Source: Amycolatopsis tolypomycina
Lineage (GTDB): Bacteria > Actinomycetota > Actinomycetes > Mycobacteriales > Pseudonocardiaceae
NCBI RefSeq assembly: GCF_900105945.1
Contig: NZ_FNSO01000003.1
Span: forward strand, 124,001-188,000
DNA: 64,000 bases
Reading direction: 5' to 3'
Shown here: positions 43,506-51,611 of the stretch, piece by piece
Position numbering within the stretch: position 1 is the first letter of the stretch
Layout: each line of letters starts with the position of its first letter
The notes under the pieces: generated by a model
Database searches by the model: none
The model's input: only the letters and a program-made list of their open reading frames with translations
What the model was told of the DNA's origin: nothing
Program-made: the position numbers and the translations under genes

Positions 43506-45341
43506 ATGGGCCACTACAAGAGCAACGTCCGAGACCTGGAGTTCAACCTCTTCGAGGTACTCGGCGTGCAGGAGCGCCTGGGCAAGGGTGTGCTCGCCGA
43601 GTCCGACGAAGAAACCGCCCGCGGCGTGCTGTCCGAGCTGAACAAGCTCGCGACCGGCCCGCTCGCCGAGTCCTTCGCCGACGCCGACCGCAACCCGCCC
43701 GTGTACGACCCGAAGACGTTCAGCGTCAAGATCCCCGAGTCCTTCAAGAAGAGCTACAAGCAGCTCCTCGACGGCGAGTGGTGGCGCCTCGGCCTCACCA
43801 ACGACCTCGGCGGCTTCGGTCTTCCCCCGACCGTGCAGTGGGCGGCCTCCGAGCTCATCCTCGGCGCCAACGCCCCGCTGTTCATGTACATGGCGGGCCC
43901 GAACTTCGCCATGATCGTGGACAAGAACGGCACCGAAGAGCAGAAGCACTGGGCCCAGCTCATGATCGACCGGCAGTGGGGCGCCACCATGGTGCTGACC
44001 GAGCCGGACGCCGGTTCCGACGTCGGCGCGGGCCGCACCAAGGCCACCCAGCAGGAGGACGGCTCCTGGCACATCGACGGCGTGAAGCGGTTCATCACGT
44101 CCGGTGAGCACGACATGAGCGAAAACATCATGCACCTGGTGCTCGCTCGCCCCGAGGGCCCCGGCATCGAGACCAAGCCGGGCACCAAGGGCCTGTCGCT
44201 GTTCCTCGTGCCGAAGTTCCACTTCGACACCAAGACCGGTGAGCTGGGCGAGCGCAACGGCGCCTTCGTCACCGGCGTCGAGCACAAGATGGGCATCAAG
44301 GCCTCGACGACGTGTGAGCTGACCTTCGGCCAGCACGGCACCCCGGCCAAGGGCTGGCTGCTCGGCGAGGTGCACGACGGCATCGCGCAGATGTTCCAGG
44401 TCATCGAGTACGCCCGGATGATGGTCGGCACGAAGGCCATCGCCACGCTGTCGACGGGTTACCTCAACGCGCTCGAGTACGCCAAGGAGCGCGTCCAGGG
44501 CGCCGACCTGCCGAACATGCTGAACAAGGCCGCCCCGCGCGTCACCATCACGCACCACCCGGACGTCCGCCGCTCGCTGATGCTGCAGAAGGCGTACGCC
44601 GAGGGTCTCCGCGCGGTGTACCTCTACACGGCGTCCTTCCAGGACCAGCTGTGGACCGGCGAGGGCGACCAGAAGCTCGCGCACGGCGTCAACGACCTGC
44701 TGCTGCCGATCGTCAAGGGCGTCGGCTCCGAGCGCGCCACCGAGCAGCTCGTGCAGTCGCTGCAGACCCTGGGCGGGTCCGGCTTCCTGCAGGACTACCC
44801 GATCGAGCAGTACATCCGCGACGCCAAGATCGACTCGCTGTACGAGGGCACCACGGCGATCCAGTCGCTCGACTTCTTCTTCCGGAAGATCGTCCGCGAC
44901 AAGGGTGCTTCGCTGGCCTTCGTCGCCGGGGAAATCACCAAGTTCATCGAGTCCGAGGCGGGCAACGGCCGGCTCAAGAACGAGCGTGCGCTGCTCAAGC
45001 AGGCCCTCGAGGACACCCAGGGCATGCTCGGCTCGCTGATCGGCTACCTGACCGCGTCCCAGGAGGACCCGCAGAGCATCAACAAGGTCGGCCAGCACAC
45101 GGTCCGCCTGCTGATGTCGGTCGGCGACCTGCTCATCGGCTGGCAGCTGCTCAAGCACGCCGAGGTCGCCATCGGCAAGCTCGACGCGGGCGCGTCCGCC
45201 AAGGACGTCCCGTTCTACGAGGGCAAGATCGCCGTCGCGTCGTTCTTCGCGAAGCAGGTGCTGCCGGAGCTGACCGCCCGCCGCGCCATCGTGGAGGCCG
45301 CCGACAACGCCCTCATGGAGGTCGACGAGGCCGCATTCTGA
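43506..45341 (+). CDS. fadE5: FadE5-like acyl-CoA dehydrogenase
   Basis: 611 residues, the long acyl-CoA dehydrogenase type. The opening [20 protein letters not shown] is diagnostic of the mycobacterial FadE5 group, which takes a wide range of acyl-CoAs. FAD/substrate motifs: [16 protein letters not shown], then [10 protein letters not shown]. The catalytic Glu447 lies in [38 protein letters not shown] precedes it. First step of beta-oxidation, passing electrons to ETF and on to the EtfD-like protein. GGAG directly upstream of the ATG; a long terminator follows. Confidence 0.95.
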   Translation: MGHYKSNVRDLEFNLFEVLGVQERLGKGVLAESDEETARGVLSELNKLATGPLAESFADADRNPPVYDPKTFSVKIPESFKKSYKQLLDGEWWRLGLTNDLGGFGLPPTVQWAASELILGANAPLFMYMAGPNFAMIVDKNGTEEQKHWAQLMIDRQWGATMVLTEPDAGSDVGAGRTKATQQEDGSWHIDGVKRFITSGEHDMSENIMHLVLARPEGPGIETKPGTKGLSLFLVPKFHFDTKTGELGERNGAFVTGVEHKMGIKASTTCELTFGQHGTPAKGWLLGEVHDGIAQMFQVIEYARMMVGTKAIATLSTGYLNALEYAKERVQGADLPNMLNKAAPRVTITHHPDVRRSLMLQKAYAEGLRAVYLYTASFQDQLWTGEGDQKLAHGVNDLLLPIVKGVGSERATEQLVQSLQTLGGSGFLQDYPIEQYIRDAKIDSLYEGTTAIQSLDFFFRKIVRDKGASLAFVAGEITKFIESEAGNGRLKNERALLKQALEDTQGMLGSLIGYLTASQEDPQSINKVGQHTVRLLMSVGDLLIGWQLLKHAEVAIGKLDAGASAKDVPFYEGKIAVASFFAKQVLPELTARRAIVEAADNALMEVDEAAF

Positions 45342-45354
45342 TCAATGCGTTCCA

Positions 45355-45393
45355 CCGAAGGGCCCCTTTCCTGACCGGGAAGGGGCCCTTCGG
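45355..45393 (+). terminator. Terminator after fadE5-like gene
   Basis: 17-bp stem with one mismatched pair (CCGAAGGGCCCCTTTCC with GGGAAGGGGCCCTTCGG), 5-base loop, then CGTTT. Confidence 0.88.
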
Positions 45394-45394
45394 C

Positions 45395-45420
45395 GTTTCG
45401 AGCCGGGATTGCGGGGGAAT
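45395..45420 (+). promoter_or_regulatory. SigB-type stress promoter candidate
   Basis: GTTTCG-N14-GGGAAT fits the general-stress sigma consensus GTTTAA-N12-14-GGGWAW and lies about 60 bases before the GlsB/YeaQ-like start. Stress control would suit that gene. Confidence 0.5.
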
Positions 45421-45480
45421 TCCGTCCTCGAGTTCGCGGGACCGAGTGGCCGGACCCGCGATCATGGAGAGGAGAAATTG

Positions 45481-45756
45481 ATGACTGTCGCCGGCATCAT
45501 CAGCGCCCTCATCGTGGGGCTGATCATCGGCGTTCTGGGCCGGCTGGTCGCTCCCGGCAAGCAGAACGTTCCGATTTGGCTGACCATCGTGATCGGTATC
45601 ATCGCCGCCTTCATCGGCACCGCGATCGCGCGTGGCCTCGGCTACGCCGACACGAACGGAATCGACTGGCTGGAAATCCTCACCCAGGTCGTCCTGGCCG
45701 CCATCGGAGTCAGCATCGCCGCGGGCGCCTACGGTCGCCGTGGTGTAACCCGGTAA
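45481..45756 (+). CDS. GlsB/YeaQ/YmgE-family stress-response membrane protein
   Basis: 91 residues with three hydrophobic helices: AGIISALIVGLIIGVLGRLVAPG, then WLTIVIGIIAAFIGTAIARGLG and ILTQVVLAAIGVSIAAGAYG. The G-rich helices and the LGRLVxPG turn are typical of the transglycosylase-associated family, induced by stress in many bacteria, with unknown activity. GAGGAGAAATTG before the ATG gives a firm start. Confidence 0.92.
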   Translation: MTVAGIISALIVGLIIGVLGRLVAPGKQNVPIWLTIVIGIIAAFIGTAIARGLGYADTNGIDWLEILTQVVLAAIGVSIAAGAYGRRGVTR

Positions 45757-45772
45757 CTCTCACGGATTCCCG

Positions 45773-45812
45773 GCCCGGCCGGTCCACCTTCGGGTGAACC
45801 GGCTGGGCTTTT
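45773..45812. terminator. Terminator between GlsB-like and MFS genes
   Basis: 16-base arms (GCCCGGCCGGTCCACC and GGTGAACCGGCTGGGC, near-complete pairing) around TTCG, followed by TTTT on the plus strand. Confidence 0.85.
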
Positions 45813-45831
45813 CCGTGCCTGGATTCGGTGC

Positions 45832-47241
45832 CTACCGCGAGGCCCTCGCGAGCACGACGGCGAACCCGGTGCCGACCAGCATCAGGACCGCGGCCCACGT
45901 CATGGTGGTGGCGACGGCGTGCGCGGACGTACCGGCGGCGAGCGTCAGGAACAGGCTCCCGAACGTCGCCACGCCGATGACCTGGCCCAGCTGCAACGTC
46001 GTCGTGAGCAGGCCGCTGGCGTCCGCCGCGCGTTCGAGCGGGACGTGGGACAGCGTGTGCGCCGTCAGGGACCCGAACGCCAGGCCCATGGAGAGGCCGA
46101 AGAGCACGAGCGCGGCGAAGAAGAGCGCGCCGCCGGTGCCGCCGTCCTTCAGGCTGATGCCCAGCAACGCGTAGGCGATCGCCGACCCCGCGTAGCCGCC
46201 CGGCGTCAGTGCCGCGTGGAGGCGTTCGGGCAGTTTGTGCCAGAAGAACCCGCACAGGCCGAAGACGACGCCACCGGGCGCCATGGTGAGCCCGGCCGCG
46301 AGCGCCGTCTGCCCGAGACCCGCCTGCAGGTGCAGGGCCACGCAGAACAGGAACCCGCCGTAGGCGGCCACGCCGGTGGCCAGCGCGGCCAGTCCCGGCG
46401 CGACGCCGCGGATCTTCAGGACGCCGAGGTCGACCAGCGGGTCGCGCACCCGGCGTTCCACGACCACGAACAGCACGGCCAGCAGGACGCCCGCCGCGAG
46501 CGAGCCGAACGTCCACCCCGGCCAGCCGGTTTCGCGGCCGAGGACGAGCGGCAGCACGACGAGCACCACCGCGGGCACGGCGATCGCGAGGCCGGCGAGG
46601 TCGAGGCGGCGGCCCGCCTTCGCCGCGCCGCCGGGCACCAGGCGCAGGGCGAGCGCGGCCACGAGCACCCCGATCGGCACGTTCACCAGGAAGACGGGCC
46701 GCCAGCCGGCACCGAAGAGGTCGGCGCCGACGAGCACGCCGCCGAGGACCTGGCCGGACACGAACGCGACCGAGATCGTCGCGGTGTACGCGCTGAGCGC
46801 CCTGGCCCGCGCGGGGCCGCTGAACTGCGCCTGGATGACGCTGATGACCTGCGGCATCATCAGCGCCGAGCCGGCGCCCTGGGCGATCCGCGCGACGATC
46901 AGCGTCGTGGGGTCCGGCGCGAACCCGCAGAGCAGCGAGCAGCCGGTGAAGACGAGGACGCCGGTGACGAACAGCCGTCGCCGCCCGAACAGCTCGCCGA
47001 GGCGGGCGCCGGTGATCAGCAGCATCGCGTAGCCCACCGTGTAGCCGGAGACGACGAGCTGCAGCGCGGCGCCGGACGCGTGCAGGTCGGTGCGGATGTC
47101 GGTCATGGCGACGTTCACGACGGTGACGTCGAGCAGCGCCATGAACTGGCCGAGCAGCAGGACGGCCAGCATGAACCACGGCCGCCTGCCCGGCCGCGCC
47201 GCCCGGTCCGGGTTGGCCGGGCTTTCGGTGGTCAGAGTCAT
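45832..47241 (-). CDS. DHA2-type MFS multidrug transporter
   Basis: 469 residues with 14 predicted helices. Motif A-like GARLGELFGRRRLFVTG, motif C-type VAFVSGQVLGGVLVG, and the opening LLLGQFMALLDVTVVNVAMTDI of EmrB/QacA exporters. Proton-driven drug efflux is likely; substrate unknown. ATG 47241 chosen over an open frame to 47307 that would cover the divergent promoter. Divergent from an XRE-type regulator 102 bases away, which probably controls it. Confidence 0.92.
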   Translation of the reverse strand: MTLTTESPANPDRAARPGRRPWFMLAVLLLGQFMALLDVTVVNVAMTDIRTDLHASGAALQLVVSGYTVGYAMLLITGARLGELFGRRRLFVTGVLVFTGCSLLCGFAPDPTTLIVARIAQGAGSALMMPQVISVIQAQFSGPARARALSAYTATISVAFVSGQVLGGVLVGADLFGAGWRPVFLVNVPIGVLVAALALRLVPGGAAKAGRRLDLAGLAIAVPAVVLVVLPLVLGRETGWPGWTFGSLAAGVLLAVLFVVVERRVRDPLVDLGVLKIRGVAPGLAALATGVAAYGGFLFCVALHLQAGLGQTALAAGLTMAPGGVVFGLCGFFWHKLPERLHAALTPGGYAGSAIAYALLGISLKDGGTGGALFFAALVLFGLSMGLAFGSLTAHTLSHVPLERAADASGLLTTTLQLGQVIGVATFGSLFLTLAAGTSAHAVATTMTWAAVLMLVGTGFAVVLARASR

Positions 47242-47289
47242 GGCTCCGACCTTGGGGTTCTTTGGCCGGCGTCGGAGAGAGCCTGGCGA

Positions 47290-47306
47290 TGCTGGTACTG
47301 GCAGCA
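47290..47306. promoter_or_regulatory. TGCTG-N7-CAGCA inverted repeat between MFS and XRE genes
   Basis: A perfect 5-7-5 inverted repeat near the middle of the 102-base divergent intergenic region, a reasonable operator candidate for the adjacent regulator. Confidence 0.4.
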
Positions 47307-47343
47307 CCCGGCTCGGCGAAAATTGTCGTACCCCTCGGGCACC

Positions 47344-48192
47344 ATGTTCCGCATGACGTCAACGCAGGTCCACACCAGCCGCCGGGAGGAGCTCGGCCAG
47401 TTCCTCAAGGCGTGCCGTGCGCGGATCGGCCCGGAGGAGGTCGGGCTGCCGCCCGGCGTTCGCCGTCGCACGAGCGGGTTGCGGCGGGAGGAGGTCGCGC
47501 TGCTCGCCGGCGTCGGCGTCACCTGGTACACGTGGCTCGAACAGGGGCGGCCGATCAACGCGAGCGCGCACGTGCTCGACGCCGTGGCGCGCACGCTGCG
47601 GATGGACCACCCGGAGCGGGAGCACCTGTACCGGCTGGCGGAGCTGACCCCGTCGCGGCTGCCGTCGTCGGCCGAGGTGGTGCCGGACGCCGTGCGCGAG
47701 GTGCTGCGCGCACTCGATCCGCTGCCCGCCACGGTCGTCAACGGCCGGTACGACGTGCTGGCGTCGAACGCGGCGCAGGAGGAGCTGTTCTGGGAGTGGC
47801 ACAGCCTGCCGTGCCTGCACAAGAACCTGCTGTGGTGCTGCGTGACCGAGCCGCACGCGCGGCGGTTCCTGCTGAACTACGACGAGGAGGTGCCGCACAT
47901 GGTCGCCCGGATGCGTGCCGAGTACGGCAGGCACGTCGGCGATCCGGCCTGGGAAGAGGACATCCGGCGGCTGTCCGCGCTGAGTGCGGAGTTCGCCGGG
48001 CTGTGGGCCCGGCAGGAGGTGGCCGAACCGCGGCCGCGGCTGCGGCACCTGCAGCACCCGCAGGCCGGGCGGCTGGCCCTGCGGCTCACCGAGCTGGCCA
48101 TCTCGGAGGCACCGGGCCTGCGGATCCAGGTGTCCACTCCGGACGACGCGGCAACGTGGGCGTTGCTGCCGCGCACCAGGCGGCCGTCATGA
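47344..48192 (+). CDS. XRE-family regulator with MmyB-like ligand domain
   Basis: 282 residues. Helix-turn-helix (about 15-85): RREELGQFLKACRARIGPEEVGLP, then TSGLRREEVALLAGVGVTWYTWLEQGRPINAS, the characteristic opening of this actinobacterial class. The C-terminal PAS-like MmyB domain (about 115-275) includes PATVVNGRYDVLASNAAQ and AGRLALRLTELAI. Such regulators sit divergent to reductases or efflux pumps and sense small hydrophobic ligands. ATG 47344 or the ATG three codons on are both possible. The stop overlaps the next gene's start. Confidence 0.9.
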   Translation: MFRMTSTQVHTSRREELGQFLKACRARIGPEEVGLPPGVRRRTSGLRREEVALLAGVGVTWYTWLEQGRPINASAHVLDAVARTLRMDHPEREHLYRLAELTPSRLPSSAEVVPDAVREVLRALDPLPATVVNGRYDVLASNAAQEELFWEWHSLPCLHKNLLWCCVTEPHARRFLLNYDEEVPHMVARMRAEYGRHVGDPAWEEDIRRLSALSAEFAGLWARQEVAEPRPRLRHLQHPQAGRLALRLTELAISEAPGLRIQVSTPDDAATWALLPRTRRPS

Positions 48193-48896
48193 CGTCACTG
48201 GATCTGAGCGATCAGGGCCTGACGTCGGTGCCTTCCCTGCCGGGTTACCTCACGCGGCTCGACCTGTACAAGAACTCGATCTCGGAGGTGCCGGGGTCGC
48301 TGTGGTCGCTGACCGGGTTGCGCGTGCTGAACCTCGCGGCGAACCGGATTTCCTCGTTGCCGCCGGGTATCTCGGCGCTGACGTCGTTGCACACGCTGGA
48401 CCTGGCGCACAACCGGTTCGAGTCCCTGCCGGACGAGCTGGGCGAGCTGGCCGGGCTCACCGAGTACCTGTACGTCAGCGACAACCGGCTCACGAAGTTC
48501 CCGGCGGCCTGGTGCCGGCTGGGCAAGCTGCGGTACCTGGGGTGCACGGACAACCGGCTCACTTCGCTGCCGTCGGACCTGTCGGGGTTCGCTTCCCTGC
48601 GCGAACTGCGGCTGTACCGCAACGAGCTGACCGCGCTGCCCGAGTCGATCGGCGCGCTGGGTGCGTTGCGAGAGCTGCACTTGCGCGGCAACCGGCTCAC
48701 TTCGCTGCCGTCGTCGATCGGGTCGCTGGGTGAGCTGCGTCAGCTGGACCTGCGGGAGAACGCCTTGACGACGTTGCCGGCGTCGCTCGCCGGTCTGTCC
48801 AAACTGGACAAACTGGATCTGCGGTGGAACAAGCAGCTGCGGGAGCCGGCGTGGCTGCGCGACTTCGAGGAGGCGGGGTGCATGGTCCTTCGCTGA
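48189..48896 (+). CDS. Leucine-rich repeat protein
   Basis: 235 residues composed almost wholly of about nine 23-residue LRRs of the LxxLxLxxNxLxxLPxxI type, for example LHTLDLAHNRFESLPDELGE and LRELHLRGNRLTSLPSSIGS. No signal peptide or membrane helix, so cytoplasmic. Forms a curved scaffold for protein binding; the partner is unknown. It starts in the ATGA overlap with the XRE regulator stop, so translation is coupled. Confidence 0.9.
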   Translation: MTSLDLSDQGLTSVPSLPGYLTRLDLYKNSISEVPGSLWSLTGLRVLNLAANRISSLPPGISALTSLHTLDLAHNRFESLPDELGELAGLTEYLYVSDNRLTKFPAAWCRLGKLRYLGCTDNRLTSLPSDLSGFASLRELRLYRNELTALPESIGALGALRELHLRGNRLTSLPSSIGSLGELRQLDLRENALTTLPASLAGLSKLDKLDLRWNKQLREPAWLRDFEEAGCMVLR

Positions 48897-48900
48897 CAAC

Positions 48901-51252
48901 TCAACAGAGAACGGTCGGACGCGGACCGTAGGTCGTCGTCTGCGACGTCCGGCGGACTTCTGCGCCGGAGGCGAGGTCGTAGAGCACGCGCGTGTCGGTG
49001 ACGCTGAAGCCGGGTGAACCGATCGACGGCTGGCACGGCTCGGTTCCGCTGGGGCCGAACTGGATCGGCGGCGGGATTCCGGGTGTCCGGGGTCCGGTCT
49101 GGCCTTCGACGCGGAAGTGCCGGGTGCCCCAGATCCGGACCGTCACGGAGTCGCCGGAGACCGTGGCCTGGATGGCGATGCCGGTGGGCGCGTCGTTGGT
49201 CAGCTTGAGCTCGACGGGGTTGCCGCCGGCGTCGATGGCCTTGGCGTCGCGGCCGGCGGGGTAGCGGTCGAGGTAGTGGTCGTGTGGCAGGTGGCCGGCG
49301 TCTGACAGGCCGGCGAGGTAGGCGGCGTTGTACAAAGTGGACGCCAGCTGGGAGACGCCGCCGCCGACCACGGTCAGGCCGGTGCCGTCCTCGTCGACCG
49401 GGGCGGGCACGTAGCCGTTGCCGGCGGTGCGCGGGCCGGAGCGGGCACCGAGGCTGAAGGTCTCGCCGGGCTTGACGATCGCGCCGTTCACGCTGGCGGC
49501 GAGCGTCTGGTTGTTCGTCGCGGCCGGGCCGGCCAGACCGCCGGTGGTGAACTCGCCGACGACCTCCTTGATGCCGAGCGCGCTGGCGGCGTCGGTGGTC
49601 ACGCTGGGTGTCGACGCGCTGTAGACCACGGGGAGATCCCGCCCGTCGGTCTTCTTGAGCACGTCGATCAGGGGGAGGAAGGTCTTCTCCCAGTCCACCT
49701 TGCGGGCGTCTTCGGAGGGCTCGACCGTCGGCTGGTCGCCGGTGAAGACGATCTGGGCGTCCTTGCCCTCGGTCTCGGTGCCCGCGAGCTCGTCCTTGAG
49801 GGCGGCCTGCAGCTTGCCCTGGTCGACACGGACCTCGACGGCCCCGCCCTCGACGACGGCGAACTGGAAGGAGGAGGCGATCGCCGCGGGCTTCAGCGGC
49901 ACGTCCTTGCCTTCACCGTGCACGATGACGGGCTTCGCCACGGCGGGCACGACGATCTGCCGGTAGGCGGCCTGCACCCCGGCGGCGGTCGCCCGCACGG
50001 GCGTGATCGCCATGGCCAGCTTGACCCCGCCGGGGTCGAGCCAGTGGTCGGTGAGGGTGTGGACGGCGCCGGCCACGTCGAGCAGCTGCTGGCCCTGCCG
50101 CGGCAGGATCGGGAAGGCGGTGACACCGCCGTCGCTGCCGGGCAAGGGGCTGAACCCGACCGAGCCTTCGGTGGCGGGGTGGTTCAGCTTGCCCGCGGCG
50201 AGCTCGCGCACGGCCTCGTCGAGCCGGTTCTGGTCGGTGCGCGTGGCCACCCCGACCTCCCGGCTGCTGAAGAAGGACATGATCCGCGTGATCGGACTGA
50301 GCGGCTGGTGCCCGGCGAGCCCGAGGGTGTTCGGCCAGTCGAGCCCCAGCCCCGACCGCGACGGCACGAGTTCGGCCTGGACATCCCCACCGTGGATGGC
50401 AACGGGCCGGATCAGCCGCGGTTCGAGCTCTTTCCGCAGCTTCGCTTCGGCCTCGGCATGACTGAGCCCCCCGACCTCGACCCCGGCAACGGTCACCCCC
50501 CGCGGCACATCCCCGGCACTGACAAGGAGATCGACGACATAGAGGATGACAAAGAGCCCCAGCGCAAGCCCGACGGCCATCATGGCCCGAGCAAGCCCCT
50601 GACGCAGCTTCCGCGCAGGAGTCTCCGGAGCAGGCGGCGGCGCGGGATTTTCGAGCAGCTCACCGAGCAGATCATCGGAGAACAGATCGGTGGCGGCGTT
50701 GTCGGGGGCAGGAGCAGGAACAACGGGCGGCCACTCGGCAACAGCGGGCGAGGCAACAACGGCGGTGGGCGCCTCACCGACGGCGGGCCAGGCGGGAGCA
50801 CCGGCGTGCACGGGCTCGGCGACCTCGGCAGCCGGCGCAGGCACCTCGTCCGCTGCCGGCGGCTCGTCCGCTGTCGGCGGCTCGTCCGCTGTCGGCGGCT
50901 CGTCCGCGGCCGGCAGCTCAGCCGGCGCAGGCACCTCGTCCGCTGCCGGCACCTCGTCCGCTGCCGGCGGCTCAGCCGCTGCCGGCGGCTCAGCCGCTGC
51001 CGGCGGCTCAGCCGCTGCCGGCGGCTCAGCCGCTGCCGGCGGCTCAGCCGCTGCCGGCAGCTCAGCCGCGGCCGGCAGTTCAGCCGCAGGCGCAGCCACC
51101 GACTCGGCCTCGGCCGGCGCAGGCCGCTCAGGCGCCTCCGAGCTCCCCGCCTCAGCCACCGCCCCCGGCTCGGCCGCCACAGCTTCACCAGGCGTCTCAG
51201 CCGTCGCCCCCGCGGTGGCGGGCTTGCCCTCGCGTCCCTCTTCGTCTGCCAC
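48901..51252 (-). CDS. VanW-family envelope protein with repetitive cytoplasmic tail
   Basis: 783 residues. Residues 1-215 are an acidic Ala/Pro/Glu-rich cytoplasmic region with about 14 tandem hexapeptides (AEPPAA, DEVPAA, DEPPTA). One membrane helix follows (AMMAVGLALGLFVILYVVDLLV, near 222-243). Outside are peptidoglycan-binding-4-like modules (VTVAGVEVGGLSHAEAEAKL and a second around 375-510), then the VanW domain (EVVGEFTTGG, IVKPGETFSLGARSG, VGGGVSQLASTLYNAAYLAG, HDHYLDRYPAGRDA). The family is tied to cell-wall modification and glycopeptide response, though the reaction is unproven. Convergent with the LRR gene. Confidence 0.9.
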   Translation of the reverse strand: MADEEGREGKPATAGATAETPGEAVAAEPGAVAEAGSSEAPERPAPAEAESVAAPAAELPAAAELPAAAEPPAAAEPPAAAEPPAAAEPPAAAEPPAADEVPAADEVPAPAELPAADEPPTADEPPTADEPPAADEVPAPAAEVAEPVHAGAPAWPAVGEAPTAVVASPAVAEWPPVVPAPAPDNAATDLFSDDLLGELLENPAPPPAPETPARKLRQGLARAMMAVGLALGLFVILYVVDLLVSAGDVPRGVTVAGVEVGGLSHAEAEAKLRKELEPRLIRPVAIHGGDVQAELVPSRSGLGLDWPNTLGLAGHQPLSPITRIMSFFSSREVGVATRTDQNRLDEAVRELAAGKLNHPATEGSVGFSPLPGSDGGVTAFPILPRQGQQLLDVAGAVHTLTDHWLDPGGVKLAMAITPVRATAAGVQAAYRQIVVPAVAKPVIVHGEGKDVPLKPAAIASSFQFAVVEGGAVEVRVDQGKLQAALKDELAGTETEGKDAQIVFTGDQPTVEPSEDARKVDWEKTFLPLIDVLKKTDGRDLPVVYSASTPSVTTDAASALGIKEVVGEFTTGGLAGPAATNNQTLAASVNGAIVKPGETFSLGARSGPRTAGNGYVPAPVDEDGTGLTVVGGGVSQLASTLYNAAYLAGLSDAGHLPHDHYLDRYPAGRDAKAIDAGGNPVELKLTNDAPTGIAIQATVSGDSVTVRIWGTRHFRVEGQTGPRTPGIPPPIQFGPSGTEPCQPSIGSPGFSVTDTRVLYDLASGAEVRRTSQTTTYGPRPTVLC
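50833..51084 (-). repeat. 18-bp tandem repeat coding for hexapeptides
   Basis: About 14 units of 18 bp inside the VanW-type gene; five consecutive units are nearly identical (CTCAGCCGCTGCCGGCGG on the plus strand). Codes for (A/D)E(P/L/V)P(A/T)A. An expandable minisatellite, likely variable in copy number among strains. Confidence 0.88.
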
Positions 51253-51277
51253 GCGCCTGCCTTTCGCGGGACCCGAC

Positions 51278-51610
51278 CTACAGGTAAAGCCCCGTCCCGT
51301 GCTCGGTCCGCTCGGTCGCCACCGCGTGGATGTCGCGTTCGCGCATCACCAGGTGCCCCTCGCCCTGGATCTCGACCTCGAGCTGGTCCTCGGGGTTGAA
51401 GAGCACGCGGTCCCCGGTCTTGACGTTTCGCACACTGTTGCCCACGCCCAGTACATCACCCCACGCGAGCCGCCGCGCGACCTGCGCCGTTGCGGGGATC
51501 ACGATGCCGCCGCTGCTGCGGCGCTCTCCCTCTTCCGGCGACAGCCGCACGAGTACCCGGTCGTGCAGCATCTGGATTTCGAGTTTCGGCCCGTCAGACA
51601 CGGCCTGCAT
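51278..51610 (-). CDS. Divergent GroES-like co-chaperonin domain protein
   Basis: 110 residues. Cpn10 pattern: IQMLHDRVLVRLSPEEGERRSSGGIVIPATAQ, then GDVLGVGNSVRNVKTGDRVLFNPEDQLEVEIQGEGHLVMRERDI. The mobile-loop region SSGGIVIP is kept, but the GxxV(K)xGDxVlf ring differs from the true GroES. Probably a paralogue acting with a chaperonin or alone. ATG 51610 follows the TAA of the upstream gene by one base (TAACATG), so it is coupled to the NHL-thioredoxin gene; GTG 51601 is an alternative. Confidence 0.82.
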   Translation of the reverse strand: MQAVSDGPKLEIQMLHDRVLVRLSPEEGERRSSGGIVIPATAQVARRLAWGDVLGVGNSVRNVKTGDRVLFNPEDQLEVEIQGEGHLVMRERDIHAVATERTEHGTGLYL

Positions 51611-51611
51611 G

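Noticed and set aside
50833..51084. Regular short repeats considered as CRISPR
   Set aside because: Units are contiguous 18-mers in a coding frame with no spacers or cas genes.
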